This document shows, piece by piece, positions 35,888-45,511 of a stretch of 64,000 bases of DNA. Below the pieces are notes generated by a model. It was not told where the DNA came from and made no database searches. It was given only the letters and a program-made list of their open reading frames with translations. The stretch is from positions 62,001-126,000 of the forward strand of contig CAIQWB010000139.1 of the NCBI GenBank assembly GCA_903875465.1, in the 5' to 3' direction. Position numbers and translations under genes: made by a program. Source of the DNA: an uncultured Verrucomicrobia subdivision 3 bacterium (GTDB lineage: Bacteria > Verrucomicrobiota > Verrucomicrobiia > Limisphaerales > UBA11358). Numbering within the stretch: position 1 is the first letter of the stretch; every line of letters begins with the position of its first letter.

Positions 35888-35916
35888 TATATACCCCGCT
35901 GGCAGCCGAAAGTAAA
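35888..35916 (-). promoter_or_regulatory. Promoter of the kdsA-lpt-hprK operon, start-codon proximal
   Basis: TTTACT - 17 bases - TATATA, ending six bases before the GTG of kdsA. This supports the GTG start and predicts a leaderless message. Confidence 0.5.
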
Positions 35917-36073
35917 CCACCGAGCCCGCCGGCCCCTGGACTGGGCGCAGCTCCCTAACCCGCAGTGTGCCAATCCCGGTCCTCCGCAAGCGGCCAGCCG
36001 ATACGACCCTGCTTATTTCCAGCCGGATTGCCGGGCGCCCCGCTGGACGCCTGTGGCGCGGTCCGTTCTTTAA

Positions 36074-39000
36074 TTAATTGTTGGCATCGCTCTTTTGCAA
36101 TCCGTTTTGCACAGTCATGAGAACTTTGCGCAGGGATTCCATGCGCAAGGGTTTGGGGAGGAAATCATCCATCTCCGCCTCGGTGCAGGCCTCCCGGTCG
36201 CTGTTCATCACGTTGGCGGTGAGGGCACAAATATACGGGCGCGTGTTAGTGGGGTTGAAGCGGCCCAACCGGCGCACTTCCCGGGCGGCCGTGAAGCCGT
36301 CCATGACGGGCATGTGCAGGTCCATCAAGATGAGGTCGTATTGCTTGTGTTTCAGCAGGTCCGCACATTCGCGGCCATTGCCCACGGAATCCGCACTACA
36401 GCCGAGCACCCCCAGCATGCGCAAGGTGAGCACGCGGTTCACTTCAATATCTTCCACCAGAAGGATGCGCAGGGGCCGGCTCTGACCGTTCGTGATGGGT
36501 TGGGTTTGCACGGTCATTTGGGGGACCAGGTTGTCCACCACCTGGGCGTGTGGGTTAACGGTTTTGACCGGTAAAGTAAAGGTGACCGTGGAACCCTCAC
36601 CCACTCGGCTTTCCATCCAGATCCGGCCTTCCATGAGTTCGACGATGTTTTTGGAAATGGCGAGACCCAACCCAGTGCCACCCCATTTGCGGGTGGTGGA
36701 GGTATCCACCTGGCTGAAGGCTTTAAAGAGGGAGGGTATTTTATCCGCCGGAATTCCAATGCCGGTGTCGGTCACACTGATGCGGAGCAGAAACGCATCA
36801 TTGCCTTTGGTGGGCTCAGGATCGCGACTGGCGTGGACGGTAACCGAGCCGCGCGAGGTAAATTTGACGCCGTTGCTCACAAGATTGACAATGATCTGCC
36901 GCAGCCGGGCCGCGTCACCCAGAATGAAACGGGGAACATCCGGGTCGATCAGGCAGTTTAGTTTCAGGGTTTTTTCCGGTCCCGGAGTGCACACGGCGAT
37001 GGCGTCTTGGATACAGTTTTCCAGTTCCATCGGTTGCAGATTCAGGGAGAGTTTGCCGGATTGAATGCGGGAGAAATCGAGAATGTCATTGATGATGACC
37101 AGCAGCGACTCACCGCTGGTGGAAATGGTGTTGACATATTCCCGTTGCTCTTCCGTCATGGGGGTTTCCGCGAGCATGCTGGCAAAGCCGAGCACCCCAT
37201 TCATCGGCGTGCGGATTTCGTGGCTCATGACGGCCAGGAAATCGCTCTTGGCGCGGTCGGCGGCTTCGGCCGCTTCCTTGGCCTGGCGCAATTGCACCTC
37301 GGCAAGCTCCCGTTCCACGAGCAGGGCGGCCAGTTCATTGACCCGTTGCTCCAGTTTTTGGTTGGCCGTGGTCAGGTCCTGGCGCGCCTCGCTCAAGCCC
37401 TCCCGGGCGCCCACCAACCCTTCCGCACTCCGGGCAATTTCCAGTTGCAGCTTGTTAAAGCTGCCGGCCATTTCGCCCAGTTCGTCGCGGGAATTAATGG
37501 TGACAGGCTGGTAATCCACCCGGGCATGGGCGGATTTAAGATCCCCGTGTCCCAGAGCTTGCATCGCGCGGGAAAAGTCGGCCAGAGTACCACTGGCCAG
37601 ACGGTCGGCGGCACTCGCCACCTGGACCGCCGAATGAGCAATCATCCCCGGAAGCACCAGCCCGACAGTGATGGTGAGGATGGCCACCGCCACGAAGATA
37701 TCGGCGAGCAACGTGAGCAAGGCGGAGTCATGCGAAGGGATGGTATTGAACGCCAGTAAATAGCCTGCGCCATCCAACAGCAACACCAGTAGCATGGCTC
37801 CGGTGAGTTTGATGTGCAGGGTGCGGGCGATGCCAGGCAGGCCCATTTTCCGGCGGTCCGTGAATTTCCGCCAGGCATAGAGAACGGAACCGGAATACGC
37901 AAAAGCCAGCCCGATGAGGACGGTGGTCAGGCCGAATTGTTGGAAACCAAAAATGGCCGAGATGCCCCAGACGGCCGCCGCGCCGACGCCCAGCACGATG
38001 GTGCCTCGGGGGGCGCGGTAAGGCCGCGGGTGGTTCGGTTCATTGCGGCGCAACAGCCAGACCGCCACATTCGGCATGCCGATCCCGATCAAATAGGTGA
38101 AGTTGGCGGAGGCCACCAGCCAGATGGGGTCGCCAATCCACATAAACCAAATGGAAAATCCAGCGGTTAGCAGGGTGGCCACCCACGGGGCGTCGGTTTT
38201 GGAGCGCCAGGCCAGAAATTCCGGTAATAAACCGTCTTCGGCCAACTGGGACAAAGTGCGGGACGCGCCGGCCAGCGGTTGGAGAGTGCCATGGAACATG
38301 TTAAAGGTCATGAATCCCAGGGCGGCCGCCTTGGCGGCACTGCCAAACACCGGGGCAAACGTCGGACCCAGCACCTGGATCAAATCCTTGCCCAATGCTT
38401 CCGGCCCCAGAGCCCCGAGCCAGATAAGGGGTAGGAAGACGAAGAAGACCGAGGCCATCAGCCCGCTGGCCAGCACCGCCCGGGGAACATTCTTTTCCGG
38501 ATTCAGGGTTTCGCCAACGTGACAGGTCGCGGCTTCAAAGGCCGGGGCCGCAAAGCCCACTAAATACAGGCCCGCCATGGCGCTCGACAGCGCGCCAAAC
38601 CAGCCCGGGAAAGGCAGGGTGAGGTGGAAATTAGTGGCTTGGTGCCAGTCCACTTTGCCGGCCAGCACCGGGGCCAGGCAGGAAATAAAGGCTAGAGTGG
38701 CCGAAGTGATGCCGAACGGCAGGGCAAAACGCCCGGCCCACTTAACCCCGGCAAGATTCACGTAGGTAAAGAGGCAGACGATGCCCAGGGCAATCCACTT
38801 GACGTTGATGCTCAAGCCAAGCCAGTCGTGGATCGCGGCGGCCGAGAGCAAGGCGGTCAAGCCACAGGTGGGCACCCAGCCCCACCAATAGCACACCCCG
38901 GTTAAGTTGGCGAGCACCGGGCTGTAGGGTTTGAAGGCCTCGGCACAGGTGGCGGCGATCCCGCCCACCCGTTTGGGGTACATGAGAATCAATTCCACCC

Positions 39001-39214
39001 AACCCGGCGCGGCGGCCCAGCTGAGCAGCAAACCGAGGATCAACAAGGGGACCGCAGCACTGCCCTGGCCGGGAATCGGGTCCTGCCCAATGAACAAGGC
39101 GGCGATGAGAAACAAGCTTTGATTGCTGCCCCCCATGGCCATGGCCGTGGTGGTGAGCCAGCCGAGGGTGCGGGGATGTTCGCGGGCAGGCGGACTGGAG
39201 ACAAAACTATTCAT
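36074..39214 (-). CDS. APC amino-acid-permease / hybrid histidine kinase / receiver fusion
   Basis: 1046 residues. Residues ~15-450 are a full 12-helix APC-superfamily permease: TTTAMAMGGSNQSLFLIAAL, GFAAPAFEAATCHVGETLNPEKNVPRA, then MPNVAVWLLRRNEP. Two more helices (466-488, 503-525) lead to a HAMP-like region (528-600) and a coiled coil. HisKA holds H665 ([11 protein letters not shown]), then the ATPase has VSNGVKF, DTGIGIP and GGTGLGLA. The C-terminal receiver has ED (921-922), phospho-acceptor D965 (LILMDLHMP) and K1021. Transporter-kinase fusions are known with other carriers (SLC5-like CbrA). Sensing of a transported amino acid or amine is inferred. It lies 24 bases behind the DHH gene, probably co-transcribed. 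Confidence 0.92.
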   Translation of the reverse strand: MNSFVSSPPAREHPRTLGWLTTTAMAMGGSNQSLFLIAALFIGQDPIPGQGSAAVPLLILGLLLSWAAAPGWVELILMYPKRVGGIAATCAEAFKPYSPVLANLTGVCYWWGWVPTCGLTALLSAAAIHDWLGLSINVKWIALGIVCLFTYVNLAGVKWAGRFALPFGITSATLAFISCLAPVLAGKVDWHQATNFHLTLPFPGWFGALSSAMAGLYLVGFAAPAFEAATCHVGETLNPEKNVPRAVLASGLMASVFFVFLPLIWLGALGPEALGKDLIQVLGPTFAPVFGSAAKAAALGFMTFNMFHGTLQPLAGASRTLSQLAEDGLLPEFLAWRSKTDAPWVATLLTAGFSIWFMWIGDPIWLVASANFTYLIGIGMPNVAVWLLRRNEPNHPRPYRAPRGTIVLGVGAAAVWGISAIFGFQQFGLTTVLIGLAFAYSGSVLYAWRKFTDRRKMGLPGIARTLHIKLTGAMLLVLLLDGAGYLLAFNTIPSHDSALLTLLADIFVAVAILTITVGLVLPGMIAHSAVQVASAADRLASGTLADFSRAMQALGHGDLKSAHARVDYQPVTINSRDELGEMAGSFNKLQLEIARSAEGLVGAREGLSEARQDLTTANQKLEQRVNELAALLVERELAEVQLRQAKEAAEAADRAKSDFLAVMSHEIRTPMNGVLGFASMLAETPMTEEQREYVNTISTSGESLLVIINDILDFSRIQSGKLSLNLQPMELENCIQDAIAVCTPGPEKTLKLNCLIDPDVPRFILGDAARLRQIIVNLVSNGVKFTSRGSVTVHASRDPEPTKGNDAFLLRISVTDTGIGIPADKIPSLFKAFSQVDTSTTRKWGGTGLGLAISKNIVELMEGRIWMESRVGEGSTVTFTLPVKTVNPHAQVVDNLVPQMTVQTQPITNGQSRPLRILLVEDIEVNRVLTLRMLGVLGCSADSVGNGRECADLLKHKQYDLILMDLHMPVMDGFTAAREVRRLGRFNPTNTRPYICALTANVMNSDREACTEAEMDDFLPKPLRMESLRKVLMTVQNGLQKSDANN

Positions 39215-39238
39215 GGCATGCTGGGGGTTGGTTTAGGG

Positions 39239-40183
39239 TTATTTTTGTTCGGCTTCGAGCACGGCAAACAGGCTTTCCAAGCTGTTAAGCCGTGATTGGT
39301 GGGTTTCCTTTTTGATGTTCAAGGTCTGGCGCAGGTATTCAATGCCGTCATTAACATTGCGAACGGATTTGGGGAGCATCGCTCCCGCGGCGTTGGGATG
39401 ACCCCCTCCTTGAAATTTTTCCGCCACTTTGATGGCCTCGCCATTCCGGCTGCGGAAACTGGCAAAGACCGAATTCACCCGCCGGAACAGGGTTACCAGG
39501 ACGGGAAATTTGGTGGCCCGTTCCTCAAGCAGCTGATGCACCACCAGGTTGTTATTCCCGACCACCGTGTCCACATAACCCACCTGGGGACTGATTTCCT
39601 TGATGTTGCCCTTGCTCCATTCGAAGCCCAGTGGATTCTCCACGCGGCGCTTCACCGCCATGACTTCGAGCAGCCGGTGATCAAGGATATTCTCAATCTG
39701 GCCGCCTAACAGGGCGTGCAAATTCCAGAATTGGTAGTTTTTGACGAGGTTTGCGTAATCCCCGGCGAGTTCAAAATCGGGATCCTCCTCCAAAAAGAGA
39801 TCCGCAACGTTATTCAAATGGACCAGCCGGTCCAGGGCGGGTGATTGCAGGCCATGTTCCTGGCACAGGGCATAGCAAAGGGAGCCCGCCGAGCGGTTGG
39901 CATCATGGATCAGCCGGGCCTTTTTAGGAGTGCCTTCGGTGACATGGTGATCAATGATCACCCAATCCTCGCGATCCAGGCGCGGTTCGAAGGTGAAATC
40001 GGCCACCCAGGCGGAACGCTCCCGTAACTCGCGTTGTTTCCAGAAATTGTAATGGTAGGCTTCCAACGGGGTTTCAGTGCCAAATAGTTTGAAGGCAAGT
40101 CTTTGCAGCAGGCAACCGGAAAGCAGACCATCCAAGTCACTTTCGTGCGTTAGAATCACATCCGGCTTTGGCAACGGCGTCAT
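39239..40183 (-). CDS. DHH/DHHA1 family phosphoesterase
   Basis: 314 residues. Motif I THESDLDGLLSG, the DHH motif VIIDHHVTEG, and the C-terminal DHHA1 motif FQGGGHPNAAGAML supply metal ligands and substrate-binding Gly residues. The family includes nanoRNases, pAp phosphatases, cyclic-dinucleotide phosphodiesterases and RecJ-like exonucleases; the SDLDG form of motif I is nearer RecJ-type than NrnA-type. Its substrate is unknown. It precedes the permease-kinase gene by 24 bases on the same strand. Confidence 0.88.
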   Translation of the reverse strand: MTPLPKPDVILTHESDLDGLLSGCLLQRLAFKLFGTETPLEAYHYNFWKQRELRERSAWVADFTFEPRLDREDWVIIDHHVTEGTPKKARLIHDANRSAGSLCYALCQEHGLQSPALDRLVHLNNVADLFLEEDPDFELAGDYANLVKNYQFWNLHALLGGQIENILDHRLLEVMAVKRRVENPLGFEWSKGNIKEISPQVGYVDTVVGNNNLVVHQLLEERATKFPVLVTLFRRVNSVFASFRSRNGEAIKVAEKFQGGGHPNAAGAMLPKSVRNVNDGIEYLRQTLNIKKETHQSRLNSLESLFAVLEAEQK

Positions 40184-40191
40184 ACGGGAGT

Positions 40192-40220
40192 GTTATATCA
40201 AATGGACCGGCCGATGGCCA
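40192..40220 (-). promoter_or_regulatory. Possible promoter of the DHH-permease/kinase operon
   Basis: TATAAC (five of six) ends eight bases before the ATG, with a weak TGGCCA 17 bases further upstream. The -35 is poor, so confidence is limited. Confidence 0.35.
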
Positions 40221-40382
40221 GATGGGAAATTGGCATTTTTTCTCGCCCGCCCCGCCAGACCGCGATAAAATCGCGGCGTGGCTAAGGAATTCACCTGCTC
40301 CAGAGAAAGCACCACTGCCGGCTCGGTTTGGTGGGCGCGCCCAAGTTGGCTGGCCGGTGCCTTGGGATTGCTTTCCCGGCCG

Positions 40383-41855
40383 ATGAAACGATCTGGCTTG
40401 AGAAGTGTTTTTCTGGTCGTGCTATGCCTCCTGGGCGGTGTTGGGGCATCCTCGGGCAAGGTGCTCCGGATCGTTTCCTACAACCTCGATTGCGCGGATC
40501 AAAACAGTGATAATAACCTCAACGCCAGCACTCACAGCCTGCCGACGGTCGTGGCGGCCATTGGTCTGCATCACATCGGTACCAATGCCCAGCCAGTGGA
40601 TGTGCTGAGTGTCGAAGAATTGACGACTTCCACCCTCACCGATTTTGTCACCCAACTGAACGCCATTTATGGAGCGGGAACATACACTTATGATCCGACC
40701 CCAGATGCGAACACTGGTGGTGGCCCGGATGGCTTGATTTATAATACCCTGACCGTCCAGGTGGTGTCCGCACGGGCACTGAAAACCGGCCAGACCGTGC
40801 TCTTGCAGGCCAACGGCACCTATGTCGCGGCGCATTCGCCTGGCAACGGAGTGAATGGGGTCACGCGCGCCCCGATGGTTTACCAGCTCCGGCCGGTTGG
40901 TTTTGGGGCGGCTTATGACTTTTACCTGTATGTCAGCCATGCGCGGAGTACCAGTGATAACTCGGTGGGCGATGCGCGTTATGCCGAGGCCCAGGCGGTG
41001 CGCAGCGACGCGAAATATAAATTACCCGCTGGAGCGCATATCATTTATGCCGGTGATTGGAATTTGTTTAATGGCAGCGGCGAGAATGCTTACAAATGCC
41101 TCACCGGTCAAATCACCTCCGATGGTCTTAATTGGTCGGACAACAGCGCGTTATGGGCCAATACCAATCAAACCCAGGGCTTCGATCCGATGTCCAAGGC
41201 CAAACCCGTGGGCACCGTAACCTGGAGTAACGTGGCGGGCGACAATGCCACCTATCTTTACAATGACTCCACGACTTCGCTGACTTCCCGCATCGATATT
41301 CAATTGATGAATGGCCCCATGTTCGCGGTTTATAACAGCCAGGGAGGAGTGCAGTTGGCCCCGGATAATGCCGATCCCTACGACAGCGCGGATTATCCTT
41401 CCGCCCAATACCCTTATGCCTTTGAAACCTTCGGTAACAATGGGTCGTTACCACGCGGCAGCCCCGCCAGCAGCACCAGCAATCACGCGCTCGATGATCT
41501 GCTCCATGCGACGCCCAGCGCCACCGCTGTGTATGCCGATATTCAATTAACCGGCAGTGGCAGCAACTTCACCGGGAGTGACCATTACCCCATCGTGGGT
41601 GATTACCGCATTGTTCCCATCCCGCCGGCCAAACCATGGCTGATGGCCTTGGGGTTTGACGCGAAGGGGACTTTCCAATTGAAGTTATCCGGGGCGACCA
41701 ATACTGGTTTTGGTCTGATGGTTTCCTCGAATATGTTCAATTGGTCCAAGCTGGGTGCCGGCTTCACTGATACCAATGGCTGGCTGTATTGGCAGGATAC
41801 CAACACCGCTGGCTTAACCAACCGCTTTTATCGTGCCTACTGGCCGCTGCCCTGA
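40383..41855 (+). CDS. Secreted endonuclease/exonuclease/phosphatase-fold protein
   Basis: 490 residues from MKRSGLRSVFLVVLCLLGGVG, a signal peptide; a longer upstream frame would hide it. DNase I-like fold motifs: LRIVSYNLDC, VDVLSVEELT (catalytic Glu), YAGDWNLFNGSG (GDxN) and FTGSDHYPIVGDYR (SDHxP). A C-terminal beta-rich domain (KLSGATNTGFGLMVSSNMFNWSKLGAG) resembles tails on other secreted verrucomicrobial proteins. It probably cleaves extracellular nucleic acid or another phosphodiester. Confidence 0.85.
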   Translation: MKRSGLRSVFLVVLCLLGGVGASSGKVLRIVSYNLDCADQNSDNNLNASTHSLPTVVAAIGLHHIGTNAQPVDVLSVEELTTSTLTDFVTQLNAIYGAGTYTYDPTPDANTGGGPDGLIYNTLTVQVVSARALKTGQTVLLQANGTYVAAHSPGNGVNGVTRAPMVYQLRPVGFGAAYDFYLYVSHARSTSDNSVGDARYAEAQAVRSDAKYKLPAGAHIIYAGDWNLFNGSGENAYKCLTGQITSDGLNWSDNSALWANTNQTQGFDPMSKAKPVGTVTWSNVAGDNATYLYNDSTTSLTSRIDIQLMNGPMFAVYNSQGGVQLAPDNADPYDSADYPSAQYPYAFETFGNNGSLPRGSPASSTSNHALDDLLHATPSATAVYADIQLTGSGSNFTGSDHYPIVGDYRIVPIPPAKPWLMALGFDAKGTFQLKLSGATNTGFGLMVSSNMFNWSKLGAGFTDTNGWLYWQDTNTAGLTNRFYRAYWPLP

Positions 41856-41977
41856 ACCGATTGGTTGCTGGCATGGCCGTACCGGATCTTGATTATCAAT
41901 CGCCCGGCCGCCGATTTCCCTCGCGGTTCCCATTCTGGCTCACCATATTAGACCGCCAACACAAAGTACCCAAACCA

Positions 41978-44900
41978 ATGCCGATGAAATTCAAGAAGAC
42001 CATTTGCGGTTGCCTCTCACTGTTGCTGCTGCTGGCCGGTGCCGCCCGGGCGCAGGATGTTGGGCGCGTGACGCCGGCGGCCTTGCCCTTGCCCTTGCCC
42101 ACGAGCCAACCGCTCCCACCCGCGGAGCTGCGGGCGCATAATCCTTGGAACTTGCCGATGACGGGGGTGTGGAAATTTGCCCTGACCCACGGCCGGACCA
42201 AGGCCGGGGAATTTCTTCCCGCCCCGGCGGAGAAGCTGGGGCTGAGCGCCTCCAGCAACGAGGACCAGCACCCCCCGGAGGATGCCTTTGACGGCACTAA
42301 TGATACGCGTTGGTGTGCCGGTGACGACAGTGTCCCGCAATGGTTGCAGGCGGATTTGGGCAGTGAGCAGTCCGTGGCCAATATTACTCTGGCCTGGGAA
42401 AAGTCTGGCTTGAAATACCAGTGCCGGTTGGAAGGCAAAAAGGCCGGTGGAAAATGGTTTGCCCTCCTGGATGCCAGCGCCGCCCCGGGTCTTGGCGATG
42501 GTTCCTATAAATTTCCCCCGGCAGCAGTGCGCTTTGTGCGGTTAACCATCGTGGATCATCCCGAAGGAGCCTGGGCCTCGGTCCGCGAATTTCAAATTCA
42601 CGTTATTCAGGGCGGACAAGCTGTGCTCTGGCAGCCGCCCGTAAACCAACCGGCTGCCGGTCCGGCCGCCATCTCATCCGCGTTTGCAGGGTTGAATTTT
42701 GATGATTCCGCCTGGGACAAGCTGCCCGTACCCTCCAACTGGGAAATGTATGGTTATTCTGTGCCCACTTACGGCGCCGTGGATTATACGGTTGGCCAGT
42801 ATCGCCGCTGGGTCAAGGTGCCCGCCACCTGGGCAGGCCGGAAAATCTACTGGCATTTCGATGGCGCCTTGGATGGGGCCGAGGTCTTTATCAATGGTCA
42901 AAAAGCGGGGTATCACGAAAGCGGTTATACCGCCTGGAACATTGACCTGACCGGTCTGGTGAAACCCGGCGAGCGCAACCTGTTCGCCGTGCGCGTTTCC
43001 AAATCCACCTCCTCTTCCGACTGCGAAACGGGCGATTTCCAATGCATGGGGGGAATCTACCGGGACACTTCCTTGATTGCCGTTCCCGCCACGCATGTGG
43101 CGGACCTCACCGTGCAAACGCCGCTCGATGCCGGGTACCGCAATGCCACCCTCAAGGTGGCCGCGCTGCTCGCGGGCAAACCCGGCGAGTCAGTGGCCCT
43201 CACGGGGCATTTGTTTTCGGCAAAAACCAAAGCCGACACCTGGGTAACGCTGTCCGGACAGGGAGTGCTGGCTGACAACGGCCTGGCCACGATCAACCTG
43301 ACCGCACCGGTTACCGGTCCCGCGCTTTGGTCGGCGGAAAAGCCCAATCTTTATTACGTGGTGCTGCACCTGGCCAGCGGCGGCCAGCCAGTTGAAACGG
43401 TGGAGCAACGGTTCGGTTTCAAACAGATCGATTTTACCAACAACCGGGTGCTGTGGAACGGCCAGCCCATTAAATGCACCGGCACTTGCCGGCATGATTA
43501 TTGGGCCGACAAAGGGTTCGCGCTGGACGAAGCCAACTGGCAGACGGATATGGCGCTGATGAAAGCCGCCAACATCAACGCCGTTCGCACGAGCCATTAT
43601 AATCATGCCCAGCGATTTCTGGAGCTCTGCGAGGAAAAGGGCATGTATATTCTCGATGAGGTGCCCTATTGCTGGATTAACGACCAAGTCAAAGATCCCG
43701 CTTATGCTCCCTATCTCCTGCAACGCGCCGCGGAGACGCTGGCCCGTGACCAAAATCGTCCCTGTGTGCTGGCCTGGAGTCTGGGCAACGAAAACCCCAT
43801 GGGCGTGGATTCCCAGCAGGTCATGGATTTTGTGAGAGCCACCGATCCCACCCGCCCGGCCTTTGTTTCTTGCACCGAGCCGCGTGACGTCAAGGGCCAG
43901 CTCTGGAAGGACGATCATTACCCCAGCCCGGGCACGGTGGATGATATTATTAAAAAGGGCATGCCCGCCAATTTCTCCGAACATCCGCACATCTTCTGGC
44001 AGCCAGAAACGCAAAATTATGATCCGGGCCAGCATGATTTGTGGTCGGAGGCACTCGGTGGCATTTGGGGCAAAATTTGGACCGCCCCAACCATTCTGGG
44101 CTCGTTCATTTGGGAATGGCAGTGTCAGGGAATTGCCGACAAGAATGCTCCCGCGCCGCATCCAGGTCCTTGGGGCCCGGATAACCTCCGCCAGGAAAAC
44201 GACAAGGGTATCGTCACCGCCTTGCGGGTGCCCAAGCCCGAATGGTGGAGCGTGAAGCAAGTCTACAGTCCCGTTCAGGTCAACTCCCGCCCGCTGACCC
44301 CATTGGGCGAAGGTTTCCTCGTGCCCATCACCAATCACTACTCGTTTACTGATTTGAATGAACTGGCCTGCCAATGGGCGGTTTACCAGGGAAAAACGGT
44401 ATTGCAGCACGGCCTGCAGCATGTCACTTGCGGTCCGTTGCAATCCGTCACCGCCGCTTTTCCGGCACCCCCTGGTGCCACGAAATTGCGGTTGGAATTT
44501 CAGCACGCCGACGGCTCTTCCGTCGTCGCCGTAAACCTGGCGGTGGTGGGTGCGCCCGAACCCGCCGCCCCCGCCGCCCTCAGCGTGGGCGATGCCTTGT
44601 CCAGTCACGCGGGTAACGACTCAATCGTGGTGTCCAACAACCAGCAGCAAATCTCCTTCAACCAGCACACCGGCAGCGTGCAATCCTGGCGCGTTCACGG
44701 CCAGGAACTTCTGGTGGGCGGCCCGGTTTTAAACCTCGGCGAAGGCAAGCGTGCCTCGGAAAAAGGATTTTATCGCGCATCGCAACCGCCAGTAACCGCC
44801 AACGCCGCGGTCTCGGTAACCCCGGCCAATGCTGCGGGAACCATCCGCGTCACGGTCACCGCGAAGGTTTTGAAGTCCACCGCTGGCGAGTCCCTGGGGG

Positions 44901-45382
44901 TGCTTACGACCACCTATGACATCCTGGCCAATGCGCAAATCAATGTGAACTGGGATTTGGCCTGGAGCGCGCACAACACAGATCTCTGGGAAGTCGGTCT
45001 CAAACTTGCCATGCCCGCCACCATGACCCAAATGCGGTGGTATCGCGATGCCTATTTCACGGATTATCCCGCCGGATTGATCGGCGAACCGTTGGGCCGT
45101 TGCCAGGCGGGGGACGTGCAGTTCCGCGCGGCCCAGCGCAACCTCCACTGGCTCACTCTCGCAGACCATCGCGGCCATGGCCTGGTCTTGCTGCCCGTAG
45201 CGGGTACCCAACTGGTGGGTCGTGCGAATGCCACCCCGGATGGCGGCACGCAACTATTTGCCAGCTCCGAAGTGTCCGGCCCGCGGGATTTTAGCGGCAG
45301 TTGGGTGGCGAACCATGACATCAAAGCCCGCCCGGGCAAGTCATTGACCGGCGCGTTTACCCTGCGGGCGTTTGGGCCTTAA
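41978..45382 (+). CDS. LacZ-type glycoside hydrolase family 2 with inserted discoidin-like domain
   Basis: About 1134 residues with a signal peptide (KKTICGCLSLLLLLAGAARAQ). A F5/8 type C-like module (LSASSNEDQHPPEDAFDGTNDTRW to ASVREFQIHV) interrupts the N-terminal region just before the sugar-binding domain (LPVPSNWEMYGYS, FINGQKAGYHESGYT). The TIM barrel has acid/base E605 in WSLGNENPMG and FIWEWQCQG, and a LacZ-type small-chain domain ends the protein (FNQHTGSVQSWRVHGQELLVGG). The usual nucleophile segment (C-E-Y in LacZ) reads IFWQPETQNY, so the nucleophile is not obvious. The product is probably an extracellular beta-galactosidase-like enzyme, specificity unknown. Confidence 0.9.
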   Translation: MPMKFKKTICGCLSLLLLLAGAARAQDVGRVTPAALPLPLPTSQPLPPAELRAHNPWNLPMTGVWKFALTHGRTKAGEFLPAPAEKLGLSASSNEDQHPPEDAFDGTNDTRWCAGDDSVPQWLQADLGSEQSVANITLAWEKSGLKYQCRLEGKKAGGKWFALLDASAAPGLGDGSYKFPPAAVRFVRLTIVDHPEGAWASVREFQIHVIQGGQAVLWQPPVNQPAAGPAAISSAFAGLNFDDSAWDKLPVPSNWEMYGYSVPTYGAVDYTVGQYRRWVKVPATWAGRKIYWHFDGALDGAEVFINGQKAGYHESGYTAWNIDLTGLVKPGERNLFAVRVSKSTSSSDCETGDFQCMGGIYRDTSLIAVPATHVADLTVQTPLDAGYRNATLKVAALLAGKPGESVALTGHLFSAKTKADTWVTLSGQGVLADNGLATINLTAPVTGPALWSAEKPNLYYVVLHLASGGQPVETVEQRFGFKQIDFTNNRVLWNGQPIKCTGTCRHDYWADKGFALDEANWQTDMALMKAANINAVRTSHYNHAQRFLELCEEKGMYILDEVPYCWINDQVKDPAYAPYLLQRAAETLARDQNRPCVLAWSLGNENPMGVDSQQVMDFVRATDPTRPAFVSCTEPRDVKGQLWKDDHYPSPGTVDDIIKKGMPANFSEHPHIFWQPETQNYDPGQHDLWSEALGGIWGKIWTAPTILGSFIWEWQCQGIADKNAPAPHPGPWGPDNLRQENDKGIVTALRVPKPEWWSVKQVYSPVQVNSRPLTPLGEGFLVPITNHYSFTDLNELACQWAVYQGKTVLQHGLQHVTCGPLQSVTAAFPAPPGATKLRLEFQHADGSSVVAVNLAVVGAPEPAAPAALSVGDALSSHAGNDSIVVSNNQQQISFNQHTGSVQSWRVHGQELLVGGPVLNLGEGKRASEKGFYRASQPPVTANAAVSVTPANAAGTIRVTVTAKVLKSTAGESLGVLTTTYDILANAQINVNWDLAWSAHNTDLWEVGLKLAMPATMTQMRWYRDAYFTDYPAGLIGEPLGRCQAGDVQFRAAQRNLHWLTLADHRGHGLVLLPVAGTQLVGRANATPDGGTQLFASSEVSGPRDFSGSWVANHDIKARPGKSLTGAFTLRAFGP

Positions 45383-45439
45383 GTTAGCTGGCTGATCCGG
45401 CCGTGCCCCCGGGCGAGATTTAATCGGTGCCAAAAAAAA

Positions 45440-45468
45440 TTGAAATCGGGCGGTTGCTTGGCCATTAT
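45440..45468 (+). promoter_or_regulatory. Possible aspS promoter
   Basis: TTGAAA - 17 bases - CATTAT in the short gap after the GH2 gene; the predicted leader is about 37 bases. Confidence 0.45.
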
Positions 45469-45511
45469 GTTCACTCGCTTTGGGATTCCCTCCGGGGAAT
45501 TCCCCCATTAA

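Noticed and set aside
43190-44608. 472-codon minus-strand frame inside the LacZ-type gene
   Set aside because: It is antisense to the catalytic domain and has no homology-like pattern.
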